Shown: positions 30,201 to 47,600 of the stretch, piece after piece
Layout: every line of letters begins with the position of its first letter
Position numbering within the stretch: the first letter of the stretch is position 1
Origin: Gavia stellata
Lineage: Eukaryota > Chordata > Aves > Gaviiformes > Gaviidae
DNA length: 64,000 bases
Assembly: GCF_030936135.1 (NCBI RefSeq)
Contig: NC_082595.1
Span: forward strand, 109,384,334 to 109,448,333
Reading direction: 5' to 3'
Translations under genes and position numbers: made by a program
The notes under the pieces: generated by a model
What the model saw: only the letters and a program-made list of their open reading frames with translations
Told to the model about the DNA's origin: nothing
Database searches by the model: none

Positions 30201-30768
30201 GCATTATCAGGAAGCAAAGCCATGGTAACATGGCCCCCATACCTACACCCCCATCCATACCCCAGCCATCATGCCCCCTCCAGTGCTGCCCCCAGAGTCC
30301 CCACTCTCTTGGCCACCCCTCAATCCATCTCACATTTCCAAAACCACCTCCTCCAGGGTCAGAGGTGTCAGCTCATGGTGCACCTCCAGGCCCTCTGTGC
30401 ATCGTGGATGTGCTCTGAGAAATGAAAGTCCTAGGGCACGCCTGTCTCCTGTGCCCAAAAGTATTTCTCTACTTTCTTAAAATTGTCTGTTTGGCCATAT
30501 TTTATTTTCCATCTGGTCCGCGGGATAGTTTCATGACGGCTGCTCAGTGCTGTGGGACCTTTACCATCTACAGTCAGCCCCTGCCACCACAGAGCTAGCA
30601 TTATGCTGTAGGATATAGCCCTCCCAACCACCTCATGACCCTCATCAATTTTTGCGGTTACAGCTAAAACAGACCCGTGGCTGTTCAAGACAGTCCCTGG
30701 TAAGCCCAAGTTCAGTTAGCACAAAGCCTACGGTCTGCTGTTAACAGCAGCGACCCTCTATTCATGTG
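27260..30768. other. Intergenic between TRAM2 promoter and CR1, nothing recognised
   Basis: No exon with convincing splice sites or protein similarity. Open frames such as 27122-27754 and 29305-29730 have no domain and overlap frames on the other strand. A non-coding transcript divergent from TRAM2 cannot be excluded. Confidence 0.45.
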
Positions 30769-31704
30769 AATCACAGAATCACAGAATCACTAAGGTTGGA
30801 AAAGACCTGTAAGATCATCAAGTCCAACCATGAACCAACACCACCATGGCCACTAAACCATGTCCCACAATGCCTCGTCCACACATTTCTTGAACACCCC
30901 CAGTGATGGTGACTCCACCACCTCCCTGGGCAGCTTATTCCAGTGCTTCACCACTCTCTCAGTAAAGACATTTTTCCTGATATCCAGCCTGAACCTTCCC
31001 TGGTGCAACTTGAGGCCATTTCCTCTTGTCCTGTCACTCGTCACTTGGGAGAAGAGACCAACACCCACCTCCCCACAACCCCCTTTCAGGTAGTTGTAGA
31101 GAGCGATGAGGTCTCCCCTCAGCCTCCTCTTCTCCAGACTGAACAACCCCAGCTCCCTCAGCCGCTCCTCATCAGACTTGTGCTCCAGACCCCTCACCAG
31201 CTTCGTTGCCCTTCTCTGGACACGCTCCAGCACCTCAATGTCCTTCTTGGAGTGAGGGGCCCAAAACTGAATACAGTATTCGAGGTGCGGCCTCACCAGC
31301 GCCAAGTACAGGGGCACGATCCCCTCCCTGCTCCCACTGGCCACACTCTTTCTGATCCAGGCCAGGATGGCGTTGGCCTTCTTGGCCACCTGGGCACACT
31401 GCTGGCTCATCTTCAGCCGGCTGTTGACCAACACCCCCAGGTCCTTTTCTGCGGGACAGCTTTCCAGCCACTCGTCCCCAAGCCTGTAGCGTTACATGGG
31501 GTTGTTGTGACCCAAGTGCAGGACCCGGCACTTGGCCTTGTTGAACCTCATACAATTGGCCTCGGCCCATCGATCCAGCCTGTCCAGATCCCTCTGCAGA
31601 GCCCTCCTACCCTCCAGCAGATCAACACTCCCACCCAACTTGGTGTCATCTGCAAACTTGCTGAGGGAGCACTCGATCCCCTCATCCAAATGATGAAATA
31701 CACT
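30769..31704 (-). mobile_element. CR1 LINE, 5'-truncated, 3' part of ORF2
   Basis: In minus-strand reading it encodes the CR1 reverse transcriptase from just before the catalytic motif (FADDTKLGG, within 31492-31689) to the C-terminus ([33 protein letters not shown]). The frame is broken between the two segments. The element ends in the short terminal repeats of ATTCTGTG seen at the CR1 3' end, here at 30769-30790. It is 5'-truncated near 31704, as is usual for CR1 and consistent with target-primed insertion. It is a dead copy. Confidence 0.95.
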
Positions 31705-33818
31705 TACCGCTCACAACTGCAACAAGGATGATGTAAATCCTTCTGTGTCTGAAGTCCCTGGACCAGGACAGAACAGCAAACCCTCAATGAATTTGCTTTT
31801 CCTGCCTGATCTTGCCTTGTGATAACCAGCACAGGTTTGAGGGCAGCCCATAACTAGGGTAGTCATCACTTGACCTACTACGCATTTGATTTTTGTAGTC
31901 AATGCAAATGATTATGGCATGTAGGATTGCAACCATAGGGTGTAGAGCCAAGGTCAAAACTGCTGCAGCTGGGAAGCATCCAAGGAGAGATTCCCACCAG
32001 GCACAACGCCATGCACTGTGATCCTTGGGTCGCAGGCTTGTTTCCCAACCTGCCGGATCTCAGATGTTAGGGTTGGATACTTTTACTCTCTACAGCAAAT
32101 GCTCAAAACCTACCCCAAGTATTACCAGCCTTAATTTAGCATATGGTTTCAAAGATTCTTGTCATGTTAGTGTTTCTTCTCAAGGTTGCCAAAATCAGAT
32201 CTCTCGGTCCAAGTTATATAGGACACAGCCCCTTTCATGGGACTCCTCCAACCTAAAGAGAAGGCTCTGAGTCAGGAAGAGAATGATCCTGCTCAGGGAG
32301 GGAAAAGACTTTCTTGTCCTACACCTAGTCTGACCTCGTTTGGGGATGGTGTGAAGTGAGCAGGCACCACTGCCTGCTTCAGCATCACTCACCGTGCTCT
32401 GGGTCAGGGGGTGGGGGACAGGGGCAGAAAATCTAAGACAACAGGGAAATGGAGTTGCAAAGGAGAGGGGAGGAGAGGTCACATCCAGCCAGGAAGCTGC
32501 ACAGCAGTTTGCTTGCAAAGCAGCAGGAGACCGAGGTCCAGCATCTACAGCAAGGTCCGGAGAGGACCTCTCCACGCTTACACGCACCCCCAACACGAGA
32601 CACAGACACAGCAGAGGCTAGTTTGTTTTTTTAAAGCATCATTATATATTATCAAAGGTAGAAAACCAAACTAGATAAAAATTTCCATAATGCCACGGCA
32701 GCTCTGCTGCCTTCTGTGTGACGCACATAGCGAGGAGGACTCTGGAAAAGCTGCTGCAACCGCTACTGCCTGCAGAGCACAGCCACAGCACGACGGTGCT
32801 GGGGTCCGAACGGAGACATGGAGCTTTCACCATGTTGGAAAGCGGCTTCACTCCGAAACTGGCACCAGCTGGGTGTTCAGTGCCCAGCTCAGCTTGAAGA
32901 AACATCTGGCTGGGTCAATCCTGAGCAGCCAATGCTACATGGAAGCTTTTTTTAATAATTCATCGCATGCCTGTCCCTCCTGCTGCCTTTCCTGCCCTGT
33001 GGCACCACCGGAGTCCTGCCTGCAGTGGGATAACAGCTGGAGAACATGGCCAGATGTGGACCAGCTGGCACCCACGAGCTCGCTGGTGAACCCAGTTGAC
33101 CAGACCTCAATCAATGTGTCAAGCCATGTCCTGGGCACAAACCCACATCTAGCAGCCCGGCTGGAAGCATTAGCTACTTCTGAGACCACGGTATTGAGGC
33201 TTTTAGTTCCCAATATAAATAAACCCTGCCTGCAATGGGGATTTTATGGTGGCAGGAGTATGTAGATCTGTTTTGAGATTTGGCTTGAGGCTAAATTTAG
33301 GAGGGAGCATCCAGCCAGATCTGGATTATCTGCAGCTGGGTAGAAGGGGGTAAGGAAGAGGCTGGGCAGAAAAGGCCATTTGAGGAAGCGGGGCAGTGGG
33401 CAAGCAAGCAGGACGTGGCTTTTGTCTACAATTCAGGGTCCTGAGGTTGCGGTCTGCAGTATGAAGAGGATCTGCAATCCTATGTGGCCCCAGCAGATGG
33501 AGTTGGTAAAGCTCTCAAGATGAACCTAGTGGGGGAAAAATAAATTGAGCACGGCTGAGCCTTACTTTAGGGCTTATTCTGCCCAGAAGGAAGGGCATCT
33601 GAGAGTAAAACTAATTTTTTTTTCTGGTTTAGGCACTTTTTTATCCTGAGAAGACTCCTGCTTTGGTCAGCCTCACAGCCCCTGGAGACAGATCTCCACG
33701 CTGGGACAGACCAACAGCTCATACAGGCACTTGTTAAAGGACACGCTTCAAGACGTCGTCACATATATATCAAAGGCAGTATGCTCCAGCTGCCTAGCAG
33801 GACTGTTACATAAATAAG
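31705..33818. other. Intergenic between CR1 and the XKR5 3' end
   Basis: No gene recognised. The frame at 32690-33265 has no signal peptide, domain or splice context. The part next to XKR5 may include its 3' flank. Confidence 0.45.
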
Positions 33819-33824
33819 TTTAAT
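33819..33824 (-). promoter_or_regulatory. XKR5: Candidate XKR5 poly(A) signal (ATTAAA)
   Basis: ATTAAA on the minus strand about 275 bp past the XKR5 stop codon. It is the nearest recognisable signal, and the assignment is tentative. Confidence 0.35.
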
Positions 33825-34097
33825 AAATACCTAAACCTGGACTTTCAAGGCTTTTAAAGACCTTTGAAGCTCTCCGCAACTGCAACTAGAAGATGCACCA
33901 AGAGGGAAGGTGATGTCCTAGTGATGGAGGACCACATGTGCCCGGTGGCAGGGGCACCATGGGGACAGTCTTCATGGCCAGCATTAACATCCCACCACCT
34001 CCCGCCGTGCCTATCGACGAGGCAGTCACCCAGTGCTCAACTGGGTGTGACCCAGTGGTCAATGCTGACCCAAGGTGACGGTGCAGCAATTTCAGGG

Positions 34098-40729
<6,632 letters not shown>

Positions 40730-41020
40730 CCCGCGCGCCCCTTCCGCGGCGGCTGCACCGCGGGAGAGGAGGAGGAGGAGGAGGAAGAGGAGGAGGAGGA
40801 AGGAGCCGCGGGGGCCGGTCCCGCCCCTGCGCGGCCCCACCGGGCACCTCCCCGAGGGCCTCCCCCCGCCCCGCCGCTGCGCTTCTCTCCCGCCAGGCAG
40901 TGCTACGTCACGGTGCTTGCGTCACGCGGTGCTACGTCACGGTGCTTGCGTCACGCGGGCTCCTCGGGGTCTTGCGGCCCCGAAGCCCGGCGGTGGCTGC
41001 AGCAGCCCGAGACCCCGCGG
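40730..41020 (-). promoter_or_regulatory. XKR5: XKR5 promoter and 5' UTR, CpG-rich
   Basis: GC- and CpG-dense sequence directly upstream of the XKR5 start codon. It includes a GAGGAG-type purine run at about 40768-40802 and a 29-bp tandem duplication at 40901-40958. No TATA box was found. The 41-bp minisatellite begins immediately beyond, so the usable promoter is only about 300 bp unless the array is part of it. Confidence 0.6.
40901..40958. repeat. Perfect 29-bp tandem duplication carrying CGTCA (CRE half-site) motifs
   Basis: Two identical 29-bp units (40901-40929 and 40930-40958). Each contains CTACGTCACGG and TTGCGTCACGCG, giving four CGTCA half-sites for CREB/ATF-type factors in 58 bp, about 170-230 bp upstream of the XKR5 start codon. 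The repeat is directly visible; factor binding is inference. Confidence 0.9.
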
Positions 41021-41712
41021 GTTCTTGTGCGTTTTGCACAAGCGCACCCCGGTGTCCCCCAAGTTGTTGACCACTTGCACAAGCGCACCCCGATGTCCCC
41101 CAGGTTCCTGCACCCTTGCACAAGCACACCCCAATGTCCCCCAGGTTCTTGAGCGCTTGCACAAGGGCACCCCGATGTCCCCCAGGTTCCTCTGCCCTTG
41201 CACAAGTGCACCCCGATGTCCCCCAGGTTTCTCTGCCCTTGCACAAGCGCACCCCGATGTCCCCCAGGTTCTTGAGCGCTTGCACAAGTGCACCCCGATG
41301 TCCCCCAGGTTCCTCTGCCCTTGCACAAGTGCACCCCGATGTCCCCCAGGTTTCTCTACCCTTGCACAAGCCCACCCCGATGTCCCCCAGGTTCTTGAGC
41401 GCTTGCACAAGTGCACCCCGATGTCCCCCAGGTTCCTCTGCCCTTGCACAAGTGCACCCCGATGTCCCCCAGGTTTCTCTGCCCTTGCACAAGTGCACCC
41501 CGATGTCCCCCAGGTTCTTGAGCGCTTGCACAAGTGCACCCCGATGTCCCCCAGGTTCCTCTGCCCTTGCACAAGTGCACCCCGATGTCCCCCAGGTTCC
41601 TCTGCCCTTGCACAAGCGCACCCCAATGTCCCCCAGGTTCCTGCACCCTTGCACAAGCCCACCCCGATGTCCCCCAGATTCCTGTCCCCTTGCACAAGCG
41701 CATCCAGGTGTC
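41021..41712. repeat. 41-bp minisatellite array, about 17 copies, upstream of XKR5
   Basis: Head-to-tail repeat with a 41-bp period (for example CCCGATGTCC at 41171 and 41212). Core words are TTGCACAAG, then GCACCCCGATGTCCCCCAGG, then a variable TTCCTCTGCCC or TTCTTGAGCGC. In the middle a higher-order unit of three repeats (123 bp) recurs: GAGCGC is found at 41151, 41274, 41397 and 41520. It shares its period, but no clear sequence, with the array upstream of TRAM2. Long open frames on both strands (40536-41756 plus, 40937-41860 minus) are products of the repeat. Confidence 0.96.
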
Positions 41713-44058
41713 CCCTTCTGCAATGCCCAAGTGATGTGCAGCCGCCGCAGGGATGAGCACGAGGTGGCAGCTGGGACATGATGTGCAGGGAGCCACGAAC
41801 TAATTCAGCTGTTTTTTTCCCCCCACCCAAGAAATGAAACCTTTGTGAAACAGATCCCAACCGTTGGCGGTTGCAGGTGCCTCAGTGTGTGCAGGAACGT
41901 GCCCCATCTCCTTTTTTCCCCCATCTCCAGCCCTGCAGACTCCATCCCCTGAGAAGCACATGCTTTCTAGAAAATAACTCCTCAGGAAAGGCCACGACGG
42001 GCTATTACAATTAAGTCCAAATATCACCTAAGGTTTTGTCACTGCTTTTGCAAAATCATGCAGGAAGCTCCCCCAGCTTTGTGCATCAGCCGGGCTGTCG
42101 GGATGTACGTGTGTTTGGGGGCTTTCATGCATTTACTGTTGGTTTTTTTCAATTTTAGTGAGTCTCTTTGCAACCCTGGGACCTCAGCCTGCACTCTGCT
42201 GCTTAACGGGCGGAAAAATTCTCACCCATTCAGCTAAACCCTGGAGGAGGGTCTTTTTGCAATACGAAAGCTCAGTTTCCGAGGGTCTCTATAGGTCCCC
42301 AGTGCATTATGCCTGTCCCTGCCATGCTCTATAACACCCCTCTTTGATATTTGCATGTGAGCGATGAACTAAACATCCTGTGTGTGCTCAGGGCTGTGGA
42401 TGTGCTGCCAAACTGCTCAGAGATGGCATTGCCTGATTGTCCCTCCTCGAGGGAGCATCCCCAGGGTTTCTGCTCGGTCTCCCGCACTGTTTTTTACCAA
42501 GCACGTAAGAACTTTGCATCTTTGCAGCCTCATCTCCAGTGTTTGGATCTGGTGGCCAGGGGGTTAAAAAGGTCACGGGTGGAAGGGGTAGCCTACTTTT
42601 CCTCTTGTCCCGCTGCCACGTCTGTATTCAGCAACGCGTTTCATTAACTAACGACGTTGAGCTGTTGGGCCCAGCTCCAGGGAAGCATTTTAATAAAGTT
42701 AGGAGTGTAAATAGGGCTCTGGAGCCAAGTGAAGCTCTGTCTTGTTGTCTCCGAGCCTTGTCCTCCACAGTTTATAGTGCAACAAATACCACGGCTGCCA
42801 AATGGCTCTTTCCTGGAAAACCTGACTTTCTGCATGCAAAGCACAACTAAGCCTCTGACGGGCACCAAAGCCTCTTCCAAAGCTGAGGGCGGGCTGTTGA
42901 AGAACCCTCTTTGCTTGCAAATCCAGCAGTGAGGAAGTTGCAAGGGTTGGTGCGGGTGCAACGTGGCGTGACCCTTCTTGTCACCCACAGAAGACATGTG
43001 AACCTCATCGTCTCATCCCCCCCTGCCCTCCATCGTCATTATTCCCGGGAAGGAGCCACCCCTGAGGCGTCTCAGATGGTTTTGCTCAGTCTCAAAGTGA
43101 CTCATGACCAAATCGGTCCCTCCTCCTGCCCAAAGGCTTTGTTCCGAGCCAGGAATAAATTCCCATGCCACACAAGATGTGCCATTACCACCCCGAAACA
43201 ATGCTAACCGGAGAAGGCGAAAGGCAGAAAGCCTTCCAGAAGATATTCCCAGAGCTAGCCATCCTCCCCAGTTTGCCAGCTCCCAGTTGCTCTGGCTGCC
43301 TTCCAGCCACTGGTTTGGCTGTGCTTTTCTCTGCCGGATTTCAGCGCCCAGGAGCCTCTCTTCCTAAAAAACCCCTCAGGTCTCCAATGAAGCTTCCTCC
43401 AGAGGATGGTGAAGTCACCTCTCCGTATTTTATTTAGTGAGTTTAGCAAATGAAGGTCCTCCAGCTCCTCCATGCCAAGCTGTTTCTCCAACCTTCAAGT
43501 GATTTTTTGGGACACCCTGCTGCACCTTCTCATATTTTAACCCCCTCTTGAAGTGGGAACACAATTTGTTGCAGAGACCTCTTAGCTGTGCTGCTGGAGC
43601 TGCACACAGAGAGGTGTAACCTCTTGGTGGGACTGATTCTGGATTCAGTCTCTATGTCGCTTCAGGCAATCTTTTTTTGGGTGTAAAACGGGAACAAATA
43701 TTACTTTCTGTGTCAAATCTGAATTTCTGGAGGCAAAGATGCATCTTATCGAGATTTCGTGTGTGCGAATACCTTGAAGTGAACTGGGCCTGGTGCACGT
43801 GGTCCTTGCTCTGGCTAAATGGTTGCTGAAATATCTGCCTGTCTGTGCTACTCGTGGAGGAGACGGTGCTTTAGATCAGGACACGGGAGCCAGCGGGTGT
43901 CGGTGTTGAGAGGATAATTCTTTTCAGGGTGGGGACATGCTGTGGTATCTATCCACACAAGAGTTTGTAATTAGAGGTTGCAATGTGCATCCTTTAAATA
44001 TATTATTTGGATCCAAAGATGATTGCTAAATCCCCACAAATCGTATTCATCAAAGCCT
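41713..44058. other. Intergenic between XKR5 and AvBD14, nothing recognised
   Basis: No exon, repeat family or RNA gene could be supported. This interval separates the divergently transcribed XKR5 (minus) and AvBD14 (plus), so regulatory sequence for both may lie here. Confidence 0.45.
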
Positions 44059-44066
44059 TATAAATA
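44059..44066 (+). promoter_or_regulatory. AvBD14: TATA box candidate for AvBD14
   Basis: TATAAATA lies about 80 bp upstream of the AvBD14 signal-peptide ATG and about 30 bp upstream of position 44090. A transcription start near 44090 would give a short 5' UTR. The same spot reads TTCCTCTTGCAG and could instead be a splice acceptor for an untranslated first exon further upstream. Confidence 0.45.
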
Positions 44067-44144
44067 CAGGTTAATTCTTTCCTCTTGCAGTGTCTCTTGG
44101 TCTCAGCAGCATTGTGGTGGAGCTCCATAATGTCAACCACAGCC

Positions 44145-44663
44145 ATGAAGATACTCTTCCTGCTTCTTCTTCTTCTCCCTGTGGTGTCCCAGGCTGCTGC
44201 AGGTAAGTGTAAACACAACCAACGGGCATTTTTGTGTTTGGGAAACAGGGAGGGATTCTGTGAAGGAGGAATGAACTTGTGATACGTGCGCAGCTGATGT
44301 GATACTCGGCATTGAAACAGAGTTAGCCATTGCAGTGCTAAGGGGAGAGAGCATCACAGTTTGCAGAACTCATGAATGCTTTCAGACATCGCAGCGAAAC
44401 TCAACAGCAGGTTGACGATCTCCCCGAGGTGCCACATGGGTTGTGTGCAGATCGAGCTGTTGCGAACATGGGGACAGGCTTTCTTTGCATGCGCAAATCC
44501 AAAGAAAGATGCTTACCGGCTCTTTTTCTCCATTACAGTGCCAGACACGCTGATGTGTCGGAAGACCAAGGGCGAGTGTTCATTCCTGCTGTGCCCATTG
44601 TTTAAGACAGCCACCGGTACCTGCTACAATGGACTGGCAAAGTGCTGCAGGCCCTTATGGTGA
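44145..44663 (+). CDS. AvBD14: Avian beta-defensin 14 (two coding exons, 60 aa)
   Basis: Secreted cationic antimicrobial peptide. Exons are 44145-44202 and 44539-44663, with a 336-bp GT-AG phase-1 intron. The signal peptide is MKILFLLLLLLPVVSQAAA. The mature part begins near PDTLMCRKTKGEC and ends LAKCCRPLW. The six cysteines at 26, 33, 38, 48, 55 and 56 give spacing C-x6-C-x4-C-x9-C-x6-CC, the beta-defensin pattern (pairs 1-5, 2-4, 3-6 in the family). The match to chicken AvBD14 is close across the core SFLLCP and GTCYNGLAKCCRP. An in-frame ATG also exists at 44130, five codons upstream; the start at 44145 was chosen because MKI begins a standard signal peptide. The whole mature peptide sits in one exon, and the stop follows the final Trp directly. 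Confidence 0.95.
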
Positions 44664-47600
44664 CCCTCCGCAGTCCATGCAGGGGTTGGCAGCGTCGGTA
44701 GCATCGGTAGCAGTGGCAGCAGTAGCGCAGTTTTGTCTTTACATGGGTATGTGCTGGTTTTGGTGCTGTCTTTCCTCAGAGCCGGTGGAAGTTCCGTCTG
44801 CATGTGGCCATGTGTCTGCTCTTCACCCATGTATCCAGACCTGGGAAATCACTGTGTGCCACCTCCTCATCCGCTGGACCCTGTCCCTCCACTGTCACCA
44901 AGGCAGGGTTGAACCGGTAGCCTGAAACTGGGCAACTCCTTTCCTCTCCCTCCCAAGGGTGGTTTGTGGTGGGGATCAGGCAGATTTCCTCCTCGTGCTG
45001 GGGGAGAGTGTGATGTGTCCCACGTGATGCTGAGGTACCACAGCAGACCTCACCCATCCCATATGCTCTCCTCTGGTAGCCACCCATGGAGCCCTGATGG
45101 CCACCCTGGTGTCCCAAGGGGAGAGCACAAAGCTGATTTCCAACTGCTGAAGAAGTTTAGTTGGGAAGGGGCTCCCTGTTACGGCCCTGCTGCTTCACCT
45201 TGGTGGAGCCCGTGGAGGGATGAGGCATGGAGGGCTGGTGCCAGGCAAGGCTCAGATCTGACAGCGCAGCCCCCTGGGACCTTCCTCCAGCTCTTGGACT
45301 TCTGCATTGCCCTTTCCACCCACCAGATGCCAAAGGGGTGCAGGGCAGGGACACTGCTGCTTTCACTCCCCAAGTCTCTCCCACCTTGTCCCTGCCTGTG
45401 ATTTGTCTCTCTGCCTTCATCCTCACCAGCCAGGTTCTGCACGGGGAGGTCCCAGCTCCTCTGGCCAGACCTTGTCTCTCCCCTGGGGCACCAAGTTGCT
45501 CCCGCTGATGTAGTATTTAGAAATATCTTGGTTAATGTCTGTTAACCTGCCCACCTTCTCCATGCAGGATGGCTGTCTTTCCTGAACAGATGGGTAAATG
45601 TGAAATATAGCCTTCATTTTCCCATCTTCCCTGTAGGACCCCTTTTCTATTCCGTAAGACTATTTATTTCCCATATCCCCTTATAATCATCTCAAGAGAA
45701 GGTCTTTTCTCTTCCACCTTTCCCATCCCTCAGGTCAATCCTCATCTGTCCTCCATCGTGACACAGCAAGGGCTGGAAACTGAAGTCTTCAGGGATGTTC
45801 TGCTGCTCTCTTGCAGACTCTGCAAAATATCTCAGCTTTCCACTATTGAAGTGATCTGTGCTCTTTTTCCCTCCTCTAACACAGATTCGTCGTGTCCAAA
45901 GAGACTGTGGTTCGCAAACTATTTGAGTTGTGTAAATATATAATAAAGCATGGGTAATAACATAAAGCGCTTTATTGTTATTCATTGGTGAGCAGCGTTT
46001 GGATCCCTCCAGATTCTGAGGTGTAGGGCCAAAGTCCTGTGGATCTTATATCCAGCCACATCTCATCGGCAGGCATCTCCAAAACCTGGGAAAGGTTTTC
46101 TAGGTCATCTCCTAGCCAAGCCCAAGTCAAGAGGAGGTTTGATTACCTCCACAGTCAGGGAGCTCAGATTTGTTCGGCCCAGGAAGATGGCTTAAAAAAA
46201 TCTCATCAGACATCTGTGCTGCTTTTGGTATAGCAGCTTCTCCAGGCACAGCTGGCCTTGCACATGCACTGCAGCTGACATTACTGCATAGCACGTTGCC
46301 ACGGCCAAAGAAAAAAAATCATTAATAATAATCAAGCTCTCCAAGCCCAAAGATGCTATTCGAACCTTAATCACTCCTTCCATCTAGTGATTTGAAAGCC
46401 CTTTGTACTCGTGAACTGAGGCTTGCACCACCCCTAGGAGGTAGCCAAGCAAACAGAAGGTACCTGCTGTTGTAATTAAGCCACGCTCTTCCACCCGGGA
46501 TTAATTTTAACACTTTTAGTTCAGGAATAAGAAATAGTAATAGCAAAAAGCAGATATTTGGGGGTACGCCAAAAAGTTGCAGTGACTAGGTCATGGGGCT
46601 GGCTTTCAGGAATAATAAGTGAGATTCCTCAGTGGTTGTATAATCATTGCAATTAGGAAATCAAGTGCTTTACAGAGTATGCAAGAATTGCTACTCACAT
46701 TGCACCAATGAAGAAACTGGGGCACAGAACGGGGAAGTGTCAGCAAGGTTCTTGCCTCCTGGTCACCCACAGCCAGGAGGAGGAGAAAGATCTTGGGAGT
46801 TGTGCTCTGACGTCCTAAATTGTTTATCCCCTTTGAAAATAAATGCGGGCATCATTAACAAAATAGCATGTGAAATCATTCTTAAGCGTGACCGACAACT
46901 GGGGACAATTGATCCTTTGGTGTAGAGCATGATTGCTGGCCACCACACCCCAGAAATCTGAATAGCCATGACATGGCTATCGTGGGGCAGGCCTGGAAAC
47001 ACCTCTTCTTCACAGAACTCAGGAAGATTCACTTGATGGGAAAGATGGATAATGCAAGAGTCAGGGCTATACTGAGCTGGAAACACCTTCATCATTTGAA
47101 AGGGGTTGACAATCCGAGGCTCGGTGAAGCCCAACAAGACTGGGGAGCCGGACAGGCCATGCTTTACTCATCCAGTGGACAGGAACAATGAGGAGCATCA
47201 AAACCACCTCCACAACCACGTGCCCTGATTAGCACTGCCCCCGTGGACAGGAGAGGAGGTAGCGAAGGCAAAGGGAGTCTTGGCTTGCCTACAGATGATA
47301 TCACGTGGACCCAGCTGGCCATCATGTGTTGAGCCACCTGCCTGCACCTGTTTCAACCCGTGTTTTGCTACACACCCTAGCTACAAATAATTCTCAACAC
47401 CGTAGAGAAGGGTTTAAGCAATAGTCCCTCCCTGATGGACCCAGATAGTGGGTCACATCTTTTGCAGACCATTCCCCTGCTCGAGGTGATGCAGCAGAGC
47501 GGTTGTGAGGGGTGATTGTAGATGATGGTAGGAGATGCAGAGATCACATTTTTGTTGCAGTAGAAGGGTGATTCTTAGAACAACTAGTCCTGGCACCCAC

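Noticed and set aside
41021-41712. CRISPR-like regular array
   Set aside because: The units are contiguous with no unique spacers, and the host is a vertebrate; this is a minisatellite.
46962-46980. Perfect inverted repeat ATAGCCAT-GAC-ATGGCTAT
   Set aside because: An 8-bp stem is expected by chance in 64 kb and has no supporting context such as a terminator or an RNA gene.
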